From Pseudomonas paeninsulae (GTDB lineage: Bacteria > Pseudomonadota > Gammaproteobacteria > Pseudomonadales > Pseudomonadaceae): a stretch of 64,000 nt of DNA. Shown here piece by piece: positions 1 through 8,863 of this stretch. The position numbers and the translations under genes were made by a program. The number at the start of each line of letters is the position of its first letter. The stretch's first letter is position 1. The notes beneath the pieces were generated by a model. The model was not told where the DNA came from, made no database searches, and was given only the letters and a program-made list of their open reading frames with translations. The stretch is taken from contig NZ_CP141799.1 in the NCBI RefSeq assembly GCF_035621475.1, positions 2,964,501 to 3,028,500 of the forward strand, written 5' to 3'.

Positions 1-693
1 GTCACGAACCAAGCGCGTCATGGCCGCCACGGAATTCACGCAACTGATCCGCGGCGCGCTGACATTGCCGGCGTGCAGCAGGTTGAGGATGTCCTGGTGC
101 GGGCGGGAATTCTTCGAGAAGGTAATGATGCGTTCTTTAGCCAATTCATTCATCGATGCATAGCCACGGTGATACAACGAGCCAGTCGGCACTATCCAGT
201 GCACTGGGAAGTTCGCCAGTTCCAGATTGCGCACACTGTCGCCGTTGACCATGTCGGTCTGCAAAATGATATCCAGATAGCCCTTCTGCAATTGATCGCA
301 GAGATTACGCGCGGTATCGGCCGTCAGCTCGATTTCCACTGCCGGGTAACGCTCCATGATCTTGGTCACGAAGGGGCTTAGCCAGGTGTGAATAACCGTG
401 TCCATCGCCCCGACCCGGATGCGCCCCTGGATGTTGCCGGTATCGCTGATCGACTGCTTCAACGCCTGCATGGTGTCGATCATCCGTTCGGCGTATTCGA
501 GCACCTTCTGCCCTTCCGGCGTCAGCGAAACGCCCTTCGAGTCACGCAGAAACAGGCGCACCCCCAACTCGTCTTCCAGCGCAGCAATTCGACTTGAAAT
601 AGAGGCCTGGGTGCTGAACAACTTTTCTGCAGTGAGACGAAAGCTCTTCAGTCGCGCCACCCACACAAAAGTCTCGAGAAATCTCAGGTTCAT
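1..693 (-). CDS. LysR-family transcriptional regulator (C-terminus outside window)
   Basis: The reverse strand reads open from an ATG at 693 to the window edge, giving 231 codons. It begins MNLRFLETFVWVARLKSF and continues through a classic LysR winged helix-turn-helix (FRLTAEKLFSTQASISSRIA, then ALEDELGVRLFLRD). The effector-binding domain starts around residue 90 (GRIRVGAMDT). It is divergent from the porin gene at 975. In P. aeruginosa the OpdO/pyroglutamate locus also has a nearby LysR gene, so this protein probably activates the porin-pxp genes in response to pyroglutamate or a related ligand. That role is inference from position. About 70 C-terminal residues are missing because of the window edge. 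Confidence 0.9.
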   Translation of the reverse strand, partial: MNLRFLETFVWVARLKSFRLTAEKLFSTQASISSRIAALEDELGVRLFLRDSKGVSLTPEGQKVLEYAERMIDTMQALKQSISDTGNIQGRIRVGAMDTVIHTWLSPFVTKIMERYPAVEIELTADTARNLCDQLQKGYLDIILQTDMVNGDSVRNLELANFPVHWIVPTGSLYHRGYASMNELAKERIITFSKNSRPHQDILNLLHAGNVSAPRISCVNSVAAMTRLVRD

Positions 694-974
694 GGCCGAC
701 GGCACCCTCTGGGTAATGAAGTTCTGTTGCGGGTAGAACAAGTCGCAATGATGCACGCGAAACAGGCCGCATGCCAATTGCGTGCCTGCCACCTCGGTGG
801 CGCATTGGATTTTCTTATCGCCGGCCCCCTGCTTTTTCTCGTTGGACGCTTACTCCTTCCCCTACCAAGAATGCGCCGGCGGTATCGCAAGCCCCAATAA
901 AAACAAATATACAACTGCGCCCTGCCCAGCAACCGCCTCTACGCTGCGCGCATGGCGTCCAGGAGATACTCCGG
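694..974. promoter_or_regulatory. Divergent promoter region between LysR gene and porin
   Basis: This 281-bp divergent spacer holds two imperfect dyads. One is GTTCT-N9-AGAAC at 721-739, close to the LysR start, which resembles the T-N11-A core bound by LysR proteins. The other is GCATGC-N5-GCGTGC at 769-785. An AT-rich stretch at about 895-912 could hold the porin -10 element. Autoregulation and porin activation from here are inferred from the layout only. Confidence 0.35.
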
Positions 975-2192
975 ATGACCCCGAACCAACGAATAGCTGC
1001 CCTACTGATCGCCAGCAGCCTGCCCGCTCTGGCCAACGCCGATTTCATCAGCGACAGCAAAGGTAGCCTCGATCTGCGCAATTTTTACTTCAACCGTGAT
1101 TTTCGCCAGCACAACGCACGCGACAAGGCGGAAGAATGGGCCCAGGGCTTTCTCCTGCGCTTGGAGTCAGGCTACAGCGAAGGCACGGTCGGCATAGGCG
1201 TCGATGCGCTTGGCATGCTCGGTCTGAAGCTCGACTCCGGTGACGGCACCTCTGGCAGCGGCTTGTTGCCAGCCGACCGCTCCGGCGGCTCGCAGGACGA
1301 GTATTCCAAGCTCGACCTGACCGCCAAATTCAGAGCATCCAAGAGCACCCTGCGAGTGGGATCCCTGGCCTTTCGCAGCCCGATCGTTTCCTCGAATGAC
1401 ACGCGCCTGCTCCCCGCATCGTTCCGCGGCGCACTGCTGAATGTGCAAGAGATCGAAAAGCTCACCCTGCAGGGCGGCAAGATCGACCGGATCAAGGCCA
1501 ACAATTCCAGCGACTACACCGCGATGAGCGCCAACCGCATCGGTGGCAGCAGCGACTCGTTCGTGTTCGGCGGCGGCGATTACAAGCTGACCCCCGAGCT
1601 CAGCGCTGGCCTGCACTACGGCAATCTGCAAGACATCTACCAGCAGTACTACAGCACCTTGGTCTACCTCAAGCCACTGGGCGAAGGCCAGTCGTTCAAG
1701 ACCGACCTGCGCTTCTCCAGGAGCCAGGAAGACGGCAACTTCCGCGACATCGACAACCAGGCCTTCGGCGCCATGTTCACCTACACCCTCGGCGGCCATG
1801 CCTTCGGCGCCGGCTACCAGCGCATGAGCGGCGACGACCCGTTTCCGTACATCGCCAGCAGCGATCCCTACCTGGTCAATTTCATCCAGATCAATGACTT
1901 CGCCAATATCGACGAACGCTCCTGGCAGGCGCGCTACGACTACAACTTCGCGGCCATTGGTATGCCCGGCCTGACGTTCATGAGCCGCTATGTTTCCGGC
2001 GATAACGTACAGGTTGGCGCCAGCAACGGTGGCAAGGAGTGGGAGCGCAACACCGACATCGCCTATGTCGTCCAGCAAGGCGCGCTGAAGAACTTCGGCG
2101 TCAAATGGCGGAATGCGACTGTGCGTTCGAACTTCGGCAACGACCTGAACGAGAACCGCCTGATCCTCAGCTACAGCGTGGCGCTCTGGTAA
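975..2192 (+). CDS. opdO: OprD-family outer-membrane porin, OpdO-like (pyroglutamate)
   Basis: This encodes a 405-residue outer-membrane specific porin. The ATG at 975 is preceded by AGGAG at about 961 and opens a signal peptide (MTPNQRIAALLIASSLPALA, cut near ANA-DF). The mature start DFISDSKGSLDLRNFYFNRD is typical of OprD proteins, and the chain ends in a beta-strand with a C-terminal aromatic (SYSVALW), the signal for barrel insertion. The open frame extends upstream to 771, but that part has no signal peptide at its start and was not used. Placement between a LysR gene and pxpABC matches P. aeruginosa opdO, the pyroglutamate porin. The family is certain; the substrate rests on neighbours. 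Confidence 0.9.
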   Translation: MTPNQRIAALLIASSLPALANADFISDSKGSLDLRNFYFNRDFRQHNARDKAEEWAQGFLLRLESGYSEGTVGIGVDALGMLGLKLDSGDGTSGSGLLPADRSGGSQDEYSKLDLTAKFRASKSTLRVGSLAFRSPIVSSNDTRLLPASFRGALLNVQEIEKLTLQGGKIDRIKANNSSDYTAMSANRIGGSSDSFVFGGGDYKLTPELSAGLHYGNLQDIYQQYYSTLVYLKPLGEGQSFKTDLRFSRSQEDGNFRDIDNQAFGAMFTYTLGGHAFGAGYQRMSGDDPFPYIASSDPYLVNFIQINDFANIDERSWQARYDYNFAAIGMPGLTFMSRYVSGDNVQVGASNGGKEWERNTDIAYVVQQGALKNFGVKWRNATVRSNFGNDLNENRLILSYSVALW

Positions 2193-2562
2193 AGCGCTGC
2201 ACGGCCGACGGGCGGGTAGCGTCGGCCCGTCGCTGCCCCGTTTCTGCTGCTTGCCAGCGATTAGGAGCACGTCACAAGAAACGCAGGGGCGAATTCGGAA
2301 AGCCTATGCCCTGCCCCTTACTTCATCGTTGCAGCGACGCAGCGTGCTGCGAGCCGATGACGTAGCCGGCAGTTCCTAACTGCCATCGACTTTTCCTATC
2401 TCCGGTGCACGTTTTAATTAGTTGGACGCGTCAGGTGGCCCGATCAAGAATGCTATACGGTCCATTTTTTCATAGACAAACCCGTGCAGTGGCCACTCAA
2501 CAGCCGTCGTAGCCTGCGTCTGACCGACCAGCGCATGACGCTCCGCCCAGAGGAACACTTCC
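2193..2562. other. Intergenic region between porin and pxpA
   Basis: This 370-bp stretch has no convincing gene. Just after the porin stop there is a hairpin (CGACGGGC at 2206-2213 with GCCCGTCG at 2225-2232) but no T-run, so it is at best a weak terminator. The rest presumably carries the pxpA promoter; I could not pick out a clear -35/-10 pair. A ribosome-binding site (AGAGGAA, about 2549-2555) precedes the GTG start of pxpA. Confidence 0.4.
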
Positions 2563-3315
2563 GTGAACAGCCTGCTTCTGAACTGCGATATCGGCGAAAG
2601 TTTTGGCCCTTGGCAAATGGGCATGGATGCCGAGGTCATGCCTTATATCGACTGCGCCAACATCGCCTGCGGCTTCCACGCCTCGGACCCCAGCACCATG
2701 CGCAAGACCGTTGCCCTGGCGGTCAGTCATGACGTGCGCATCGGTGCCCACCCGGCCTATCAAGACCTGGTTGGATTCGGCCGCCGTTCGATGGATTGCT
2801 CGGCGCAGGAGGTCGAGGACCTGCTGCTCTACCAGATCGGTGCCCTCGAAGCGCTCTGCCGCAGCCAAGGCACTCGCGTCAGCTACGTCAAACCGCACGG
2901 CGCGCTGTACCAGGACATGATGCGCAAGCCGGACATTCTCCGCGCGGTAATGCGCGCCGTGGCCAGCTACGACAAGAGCCTGCCGGTGATGCTGATGACC
3001 ACCAGCGACAACCGCCAGGCGCAAGCCATCGGCGACGAATTCGGCATCAGCCTGTGGTTCGAGGCCTTCGCCGACCGCGCCTATGACGCGGCCGGTTTTC
3101 TGGTCGCGCGCAGCCAGCCCGGCGCGGTGCATCACGACAGCGACGTCATCGTCAACCAGGCCGTCACCCTGGCCAAGGGCGACGCACTGGTCGCCAGCGA
3201 TGGCAGCGCCCTGCCCCTGCAGGCCCACACCCTGTGCGTGCATGGCGACAACGCCGGCTCGGTCGCCGCGGTACAACGCATTCGCCAAGCCTTCGACGCA
3301 TTGGCCCAGGCATGA
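2563..3315 (+). CDS. pxpA: 5-oxoprolinase subunit A (LamB/YcsF family)
   Basis: PxpA works with PxpB and PxpC in the cytoplasm to hydrolyse 5-oxo-L-proline (pyroglutamate) to glutamate with ATP. The 250-residue protein starts at a GTG at 2563 behind AGAGGAA. It shows the family signatures [11 protein letters not shown] near the N-terminus, [13 protein letters not shown] (about 30-42), [16 protein letters not shown] (about 64-80) and YVKPHGALY near 107. The length matches the family. Its stop overlaps the pxpB start (ATGA at 3312-3315), indicating translational coupling. Confidence 0.95.
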   Translation: MNSLLLNCDIGESFGPWQMGMDAEVMPYIDCANIACGFHASDPSTMRKTVALAVSHDVRIGAHPAYQDLVGFGRRSMDCSAQEVEDLLLYQIGALEALCRSQGTRVSYVKPHGALYQDMMRKPDILRAVMRAVASYDKSLPVMLMTTSDNRQAQAIGDEFGISLWFEAFADRAYDAAGFLVARSQPGAVHHDSDVIVNQAVTLAKGDALVASDGSALPLQAHTLCVHGDNAGSVAAVQRIRQAFDALAQA

Positions 3316-4028
3316 CTGCACGTGCCCCTGTACCCCGGCTCGAAGTCGCCGGCATCGACAGCCTGATCCTGCGCCTGTTCGACTGCATCGAAGAAAGCAA
3401 CATGCCCTGGATGCTGGCCGCCACCGAGCGCCTGCGCGCCAGCTTCGGCGCCGCGCTGATCGACCTGGTGCCGTCCTACACCACCCTGCTACTGCACTAC
3501 GACCTCGAACACATCAGCGCGTCCCAGGCCCGTGAGTTGATCGCCCAGGCGTTCGCCGACCTGCAACCAGCCAGCACCACAGGGGGTCGCTGCCATAGTC
3601 TGCCGACCTGGTACGACCGCAGCGTCGGTCCGGAACTCCCGCTGCTGGCGCAGCGCAGCGGCCTCAGTGAGGCCGAAGTCATCCGCCGCCACAGTGGCCA
3701 TGAATACCAGGTGTTCGCCATCGGCTTCGCACCCGGCTTCGCCTTCATGGGGCTGGTCGAAGAAGCCCTGGCCACGCCACGCCTGAGCACCCCGCGCAAA
3801 CGCATCGCCCCCGGCAGTGTGGGCATTGCCGAACGCCAGACCGCCGTCTATCCGGTGGTCTCGCCCGGCGGCTGGAACCTGATCGGGCGCAGCCCCGCGC
3901 AACTGTTCGACCGCAGCATCGACGGCTACAGCCTGTTGCAGCCGGGCGACCGGGTGCGTTTCGCGCCCATCGACCACGCCGAATTCATCCGCCTCGGCGG
4001 CGATGACAGCCCCCTGGAGATGACGTAA
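3312..4028 (+). CDS. pxpB: 5-oxoprolinase subunit B (KipI-like)
   Basis: This 238-residue KipI/PxpB-family protein is the partner of PxpC in the ATP-dependent 5-oxoprolinase. The start is the ATG at 3312 that overlaps the pxpA stop; the frame is open upstream to 3234, but that extension is buried in pxpA. Family signatures include [13 protein letters not shown], the central [20 protein letters not shown] (ending about residue 145) and a glycine/proline-rich segment with [14 protein letters not shown] and [14 protein letters not shown]. Its stop codon (4026-4028) shares a base with the pxpC ATG. In Bacillus the homologue KipI inhibits the sporulation kinase KinA, which is not relevant here. 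Confidence 0.94.
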   Translation: MTARAPVPRLEVAGIDSLILRLFDCIEESNMPWMLAATERLRASFGAALIDLVPSYTTLLLHYDLEHISASQARELIAQAFADLQPASTTGGRCHSLPTWYDRSVGPELPLLAQRSGLSEAEVIRRHSGHEYQVFAIGFAPGFAFMGLVEEALATPRLSTPRKRIAPGSVGIAERQTAVYPVVSPGGWNLIGRSPAQLFDRSIDGYSLLQPGDRVRFAPIDHAEFIRLGGDDSPLEMT

Positions 4029-4969
4029 TGAGCCACTCCCCCAAGACTGGCGGCTTGCGCGTCGAACGCAGCACACCCTTTATCCAACTGCAGGATGCCG
4101 GTCGCTTCGGCGTGCGCCACCTGGGCGTGACCCAGAGCGGCGCCCTGGACTGGATATCCATGTACTGGGCCAACTGGCTGCTGGGTAATCCGCTCGGCGC
4201 CGCCGTAGTGGAAATCACCCTGGGCAATCTCAACCTGATCTGCGAACAGGACGCTTGCCTCGCCCTGACCGGCGCCGATCTCGGCGCCAGCCTGGACGGC
4301 CAGCCCCTGGCACCCTGGCACAGCTTCATGGTGCGCCAAGGCCAGCAGCTCAAGTTTGCTCAACCGCGTCACGGCGCGCGCGCCTACCTGGCGGCTCCCG
4401 GCGGCTTCGATGCCCCCAGCGTGCTCGGCAGCTGCGCCAGCATTGCCCGCGAAGAGCTGGGCGGCTTGCAGGGTAACGGCAAACCACTGGCGGCCGGCGA
4501 GCGGCTGAACTGGTCCGGTGCCGAGCGGCGGCAACGCACGATCGATGAGCGACTAATTCCCGTATTCACGCCTGCACCGCAACTGCAATTGGTCATGGGC
4601 GCGCAAATCGGCGACTTCAGTGGGCAGAGTTTGTTCGACGTATTCAATAGCGCCTGGAAGATTGATTCACGCTCGGATCGCATGGGCATGCGCCTGCTCG
4701 GCCCACAGCTGCAATGCCGCCGCTCGAGCATGGTTTCCGAAGGTATTCCCCTGGGCGCCGTGCAGGTGCCGCCGGATGGCCAGCCGATCGTCCTGCTCAA
4801 CGATCGCCAGACCATCGGTGGCTACCCGCGCCTCGGCGCCCTCACCCCGCAAGCAGTAGCGCGCCTGGCGCAGTGTCTGCCCGGTGAGGAGCTGCGCCTG
4901 GCGCCGGTGCAGCAGGAATCGGCGCAAGAGGCGCACCTGCGCCTGCTCAAGCAATGGCGGCAAGGCTGA
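4028..4969 (+). CDS. pxpC: 5-oxoprolinase subunit C (KipA/AHS2 biotin-dependent-carboxyltransferase-like)
   Basis: This 313-residue PxpC is the third subunit of the ATP-dependent 5-oxoprolinase. It begins at an ATG overlapping the pxpB stop. Typical AHS2-family motifs are LQDAGRFGVRHLGVTQSGALD near residue 20, LALTGADLGASLDG near 80, RAYLAAPGGFD near 118 and, in the C-terminal half, SDRMGMRLLGP, EGIPLGAVQVPPDGQPI and DRQTIGGYPRLG. The trio pxpA-B-C is complete and overlapping, so it should be one transcript. No pyroglutamate transporter of the inner membrane is seen next to it. Confidence 0.94.
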   Translation: MSHSPKTGGLRVERSTPFIQLQDAGRFGVRHLGVTQSGALDWISMYWANWLLGNPLGAAVVEITLGNLNLICEQDACLALTGADLGASLDGQPLAPWHSFMVRQGQQLKFAQPRHGARAYLAAPGGFDAPSVLGSCASIAREELGGLQGNGKPLAAGERLNWSGAERRQRTIDERLIPVFTPAPQLQLVMGAQIGDFSGQSLFDVFNSAWKIDSRSDRMGMRLLGPQLQCRRSSMVSEGIPLGAVQVPPDGQPIVLLNDRQTIGGYPRLGALTPQAVARLAQCLPGEELRLAPVQQESAQEAHLRLLKQWRQG

Positions 4970-5341
4970 GGACTGAGCAGCCGTTGCTTCTCTAAAACCC
5001 CGTCAGAGGCACACCACTTGGCGCGGGTGGACCATACATCGAGCAGTGTATCGATGGCCTGCCGGGCGCCTGTACCGCCCTCCGGCTAATGAGAATGCCT
5101 CAGCCCCTCACCGAGCAAATGCACATTAGCCATCCGACCGTATCGCAACGGCCCTCACCACTCGAATATGGCAGTGCCAGTGGCAGCAAGACGGTGATTG
5201 TTTCCGCAGCCCCTTGCCAAGCGCCTGTCACCTGGCGAGGATGCCGAGTCACGCATAGCCGAGGCATCGGCAAATGCATTAAAGTCATAGCCGTCGTTGC
5301 GCCCGGCACGACGTGCATTCCCCCGCCAAAAGAGTCCAACG
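4970..5341. other. Intergenic region between pxpC and moxR
   Basis: This stretch of 372 bp has no gene I can support; a short open frame at 5089-5355 runs into moxR out of frame and has no homology I recognise. It must contain the end of the pxp transcript and the promoter of the MoxR/Bat operon. No strong terminator hairpin with a T-run is visible. Confidence 0.4.
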
Positions 5342-6301
5342 ATGGAACACCGTGAAGCGCTGCTCGCGCTGCGAACCTTTCTTTCTACCCAGATCCTTGG
5401 CCAGGAGAAACTCATCGAGAGGCTGCTGATCGCCTTGCTCGCCGATGGCCACATGCTGGTCGAAGGCGCGCCCGGGCTGGCCAAGACCAAGGCGATCAAG
5501 GAACTGGCCGAAGGGATCGAAGCCGAATTCCATCGCATCCAGTTCACTCCGGACCTGTTGCCTGCCGATATCACCGGCACCGAGATCTACCGTCCGGAGA
5601 CTGGCAGCTTTGTGTTCCAGCAGGGGCCGATTTTTCACAACCTGGTGCTGGCCGATGAGATCAACCGCGCCCCGGCCAAGGTGCAGTCGGCGCTGCTCGA
5701 GGCCATGGCCGAACGCCAGGTCAGCGTTGGCCGCAGCACCTACCAGCTATCGCCGCTGTTCCTGGTGATGGCCACGCAGAACCCGATCGAGCAGGAAGGC
5801 ACCTACCCGCTGCCGGAGGCCCAGCTCGACCGTTTCCTGATGCACGTGACCGTCGGCTTCCCGGATGCCAGCGTCGAGCGCAAGATCCTCGCCCAGGCCC
5901 GCGGCGAAGCGCTGCATGGCGAAACCAAGCCCGAGCACCGGGTCAGCCAGCAAGCGATCTTCGCCGCGCGCAAAGAAATCCTCGGCCTGTACATGGCCGA
6001 TGCGGTGGAGGAATACCTGGTGCAACTGGTGATGGCCTCGCGTACGCCGGCAAAATTCGACCCGGAACTGGCCGAATGGATCGCCTACGGCGCCAGCCCG
6101 CGCGGCTCGATTGCCCTGGATCGCTGCGCGCGCGCCCACGCCTGGCTGGCCGGGCGCGAATTCGTCAGCCCGGAAGACATCCAGGCCGTGCTGTTCGACG
6201 TGCTGCGCCACCGCATCATCCTGTCGTTCGAGGCTGAAGCCGCCGGTATCGACCAGGATCGCGTGGTCCAGCGCATTCTCGATGTGGTGGCGGTGGCATA
6301 A
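5342..6301 (+). CDS. MoxR-family AAA+ ATPase
   Basis: This is a 319-residue AAA+ ATPase of the MoxR class, a chaperone-like protein thought to act on VWA-domain partners. The ATG at 5342 (MEHREALLALRTFLSTQILG) fits the conserved family start; an upstream ATG at 5297 would add 15 arginine-rich residues and is unlikely. Walker A is GAPGLAKTKA (about 44-53), Walker B is LVLADEINRAP (about 104-114) and sensor 1 is LVMATQNPIEQEG (about 143-155). The C-terminal lid includes YGASPRGS. It leads a run of DUF58, DUF4381, VWA and BatD genes, the standard MoxR/Bat arrangement linked to envelope integrity and stress tolerance. Confidence 0.93.
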   Translation: MEHREALLALRTFLSTQILGQEKLIERLLIALLADGHMLVEGAPGLAKTKAIKELAEGIEAEFHRIQFTPDLLPADITGTEIYRPETGSFVFQQGPIFHNLVLADEINRAPAKVQSALLEAMAERQVSVGRSTYQLSPLFLVMATQNPIEQEGTYPLPEAQLDRFLMHVTVGFPDASVERKILAQARGEALHGETKPEHRVSQQAIFAARKEILGLYMADAVEEYLVQLVMASRTPAKFDPELAEWIAYGASPRGSIALDRCARAHAWLAGREFVSPEDIQAVLFDVLRHRIILSFEAEAAGIDQDRVVQRILDVVAVA

Positions 6302-6342
6302 ATGCAGCAGCAAGCCATAAGCCATAAGCCGCAAGCCATAAG

Positions 6343-6397
6343 CCGGATGCAATCCGGGGAGCACCGAACAGCGCGCCCGGATTGCATCCGGGCGCGC
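6343..6397. repeat. Palindromic repeat pair before the DUF58 gene
   Basis: The 108-bp gap between moxR and the DUF58 gene contains iterations of ATAAGCC/CAAGCC (6311-6345). These are followed by an inverted pair, CCGGATGCAATCCGGG (6344-6359) and its complement within 6376-6392. The second arm is itself a hairpin (GCGCGCCCGGAT, loop TGC, ATCCGGGCGCGC; 6371-6397) with a 12-bp perfect stem. It looks like a Pseudomonas REP-type element inside an operon and could change mRNA stability or expression ratio between moxR and downstream genes. Confidence 0.65.
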
Positions 6398-6409
6398 TGC
6401 TGAACCGCC

Positions 6410-7348
6410 ATGCACAGCCAGCCCACCCAACCCGGCGTGCGAGTCAATCTCGCCGAACTGATCGAGATGCGCCACCGCGTGCGCGAGGTACAGCTATTCT
6501 CCACGCCGGCGAAGCGCAGCCCGCTAATCGGCCTGCACCACTCCAAGCTGCGCGGGCGCGGCGTGGATTTCGACCAGGTGCGGGTCTACCAGGCGGGCGA
6601 CGACGTGCGCACCATCGATTGGCGGGTCACCGCGCGCACCCAGGAGCCGCACACCAAGCTGTTCCATGAGGAACGCGAGCGGCCGACCTACATCCTCGTG
6701 GAGCAGAGCCAGCGGCTGTTTTTCGGCTCCGGGCTGATGTTCAAATCGGTGCTCGCCGCCCAGGCCGCCAGCCTGATCGGCTGGGCCGCTCTGGGTCATA
6801 ACGACCGCATCGGCGGCCTGGTATTCGGCGGGGAGCAGCACGAAATCAAACCGCGGCGCAGCAAGCAGAGCCTGCTGCAGCTGCTCAATCGCCTGGCCCG
6901 CGCCAACCAGGCGCTGTCCAGCGACGGCCAAGCCAGTCGTGACAGCTTCGGCCTGGCCCTGCGCCGCGCCCGCGAAGTACTGCGCCCCGGCAGCCTGGCG
7001 GTGATCATCTGCGACGAACGCACCCTCGGCGACAGCAGCGAACAACAATTGAACCTGCTGGCGCGCCACACCGACATATTGTTGCTGCCGATCTCCGACC
7101 CGCTCGACCATGCCCTGCCGGCCGCCGGCCTGCTGCGCTTTGCCGAACGCGGCGCGCAACTGGAGCTCGACACCCATGACGCCAGCCTGCGCCAGGCCTA
7201 TCGCGGCCAAGGCGAGGAGCGCCAGGCACGCTGGCAACGCCTGGCGCAGAAGCTTGGTGTGCCCTTGCTCGCGCTGAGCACCCAGCGTGAGATGATCGAA
7301 CAACTGCGCGACCACCTCAACGCGCAACGCCCCGGTAAACGGTTATGA
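6410..7348 (+). CDS. DUF58 domain protein of the MoxR/Bat operon
   Basis: This 312-residue cytoplasmic DUF58 protein has a degenerate VWA-like fold. Signature motifs are LHHSKLRGRGVDFDQVRVYQ (about 43-62), the hallmark GDDVRTIDWRVTARTQEPHTKLF segment (about 65-87), and ERERPTYILVEQS, which occupies the place of a MIDAS strand. The gene follows moxR by 108 bp of repeat sequence and overlaps the next gene by ATGA at 7345. Proteins of this family are always found beside MoxR ATPases; their molecular role is not well defined, though a link to envelope stress and protein complex assembly is usual. Confidence 0.9.
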   Translation: MHSQPTQPGVRVNLAELIEMRHRVREVQLFSTPAKRSPLIGLHHSKLRGRGVDFDQVRVYQAGDDVRTIDWRVTARTQEPHTKLFHEERERPTYILVEQSQRLFFGSGLMFKSVLAAQAASLIGWAALGHNDRIGGLVFGGEQHEIKPRRSKQSLLQLLNRLARANQALSSDGQASRDSFGLALRRAREVLRPGSLAVIICDERTLGDSSEQQLNLLARHTDILLLPISDPLDHALPAAGLLRFAERGAQLELDTHDASLRQAYRGQGEERQARWQRLAQKLGVPLLALSTQREMIEQLRDHLNAQRPGKRL

Positions 7349-7839
7349 ACCCGCTGGATCAACTCGAGCCCCTGATCGCCCCGGCGCCGATCGACTGGTG
7401 GCCGCCCGCACCTGGCTGGTGGCTGCTGGCCTTGCTCGTGCCACTGCTGCTGTGGGGCCTGACGCGCTTGCTGCAACGTCTACGCCGCACGCGCACAGCG
7501 AACGTCAGCGACAACGCCCTCGATCCGCTGCGGGTAGCCGCCCTGGTGGAGCTCGAACAACTGGGCAAACCCTACGACGGTGCTCCCGCCGGCCCCTGGC
7601 TGCAACAGCTCAACGGTCTGCTCAAGCGCCTGTGCCGCCAGCACTACCCGCAAAGCCACAGCCACACCCTGAGCAGTCGAGGCTGGCTGGCGTTTCTCGA
7701 CAGCCGTTGCCCGGCGGCCGGCCTGACCCGCTGGATGATTCTGGTCGAAGGCGCCTATCGACCGCACTGCACGCTCGACGACAAGGCCATCGACGGGCTC
7801 AACCAGGCGGTCGCCATCTGGATTCGCAAGCATGTTTGA
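7345..7839 (+). CDS. DUF4381 membrane protein of the Bat operon
   Basis: This small 164-residue protein has one clear membrane segment (APGWWLLALLVPLLLWGL, about residues 26-43) followed by a basic stretch (LLQRLRRTRTA) and a soluble C-terminal half rich in Leu and Arg. That architecture and the position between DUF58 and the VWA gene match the DUF4381 family. It starts on the ATGA overlap with the upstream gene and overlaps the next gene by 8 bp (7832-7839). It is probably an inner-membrane scaffold for the VWA partners; that role is inferred. Confidence 0.85.
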   Translation: MNPLDQLEPLIAPAPIDWWPPAPGWWLLALLVPLLLWGLTRLLQRLRRTRTANVSDNALDPLRVAALVELEQLGKPYDGAPAGPWLQQLNGLLKRLCRQHYPQSHSHTLSSRGWLAFLDSRCPAAGLTRWMILVEGAYRPHCTLDDKAIDGLNQAVAIWIRKHV

Positions 7840-8863
7840 ATTCGCCTGGCCGTGGCTCATCCTGCTCGCGCCGCTGCCCTGGTTGCTGCGTCTGCTGCTG
7901 CCGGCGGCAGACAGCGGCGAGGCGGCCCTGAAAGTCAGCTTCCTCGGCGAGCTGGAAGGTTTGGCCGGACGCCGCGCGCGGGCCAACCTGCCGGCCTGGC
8001 GCCAGCAGGCGCCCTTCGCCCTGCTCTGGCTGCTGCTACTTACAGCCGCCGCCCGCCCGGAATGGGTCGGCGAACCGCTGCCAATGCCCGCCAGCGGCCG
8101 CGACCTGCTGCTCGCGGTGGATGTGTCCGGCTCCATGGCCTACGCCGACATGCGCTGGGAAGACGAGGAAGTCGACCGCCTGACCCTGGTCAAACACCTG
8201 CTGGGCGACTTCATCGAAGGCCGTCAGGGCGACCGCGTCGGCCTGATCCTGTTCGGCAGCCAGGCCTATCTGCAGGCGCCCCTGACCTTCGACCGGCGCA
8301 CCGTGCGCACCTGGCTCGACGAAGCGGTGATCGGCATCGCCGGCAAGAACACCGCCATCGGCGATGCCATCGGCCTGTCGGTCAAGCGCCTACGCCAACG
8401 CCCGGCGGATAGTCGCGTGCTGGTGCTGGTGACCGATGGCGCCAATACTGGTGGTGAGATCGAACCGATGATCGCGGCACGTCTGGCCGCCGAGGAAGGA
8501 ATTAAGATCTACCCGATCGGCATTGGCGCAGACCCGCAACAAGGCGGGATCGCTGGCCTGTTCGGTCTCAATCCGGGGCTGGATCTGGACGAACCGAGCC
8601 TGCGCGCGATAGCCGATGTGACCGGCGGCGAATACTTCCGCGCCCGCGACAGCAGCGAACTGCGTGCCATCGAGCAGCAGCTCGACCGCCTCGAACCGGT
8701 AGCTCAGCAGCCGACCCTGGCCCGTCCGGCCCAGGCGCTGTATGCCTGGCCACTGAGCGCCGCGCTGCTGCTGAGCATGCTGCTGGTGGGCCGCGAACTC
8801 TGGCCGCAACCGCAACAACGGCTACGCCTATTGGCGCAACGTCCCTGGCGGAGACAGCCATGA
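7832..8863 (+). CDS. BatA-like VWA-domain inner-membrane protein
   Basis: This 343-residue protein has two N-terminal membrane segments (about residues 5-20 and 60-75), a VWA domain and a C-terminal membrane segment (about 300-318, LYAWPLSAALLLSMLLV). The MIDAS motif is intact: LLAVDVSGSMAYAD (DxSxS near residue 95), with the later MIDAS threonine in GKNTAIGDAIG and the aspartate in VLVTDGANTGG. It should bind a divalent metal and a partner on the periplasmic or cytoplasmic face. It overlaps both neighbours and is BatA-like by order and length. Confidence 0.9.
   Translation: MFEFAWPWLILLAPLPWLLRLLLPAADSGEAALKVSFLGELEGLAGRRARANLPAWRQQAPFALLWLLLLTAAARPEWVGEPLPMPASGRDLLLAVDVSGSMAYADMRWEDEEVDRLTLVKHLLGDFIEGRQGDRVGLILFGSQAYLQAPLTFDRRTVRTWLDEAVIGIAGKNTAIGDAIGLSVKRLRQRPADSRVLVLVTDGANTGGEIEPMIAARLAAEEGIKIYPIGIGADPQQGGIAGLFGLNPGLDLDEPSLRAIADVTGGEYFRARDSSELRAIEQQLDRLEPVAQQPTLARPAQALYAWPLSAALLLSMLLVGRELWPQPQQRLRLLAQRPWRRQP

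Noticed and set aside
771-974. N-terminal extension of the porin to an ATG at 771
   Set aside because: It would bury the signal peptide and cover the divergent promoter; the ATG at 975 has a good ribosome site.
1167-2270. 367-codon minus-strand frame opposite the porin
   Set aside because: Ala/Val-rich antisense shadow; the plus strand has a signal peptide and OprD features.
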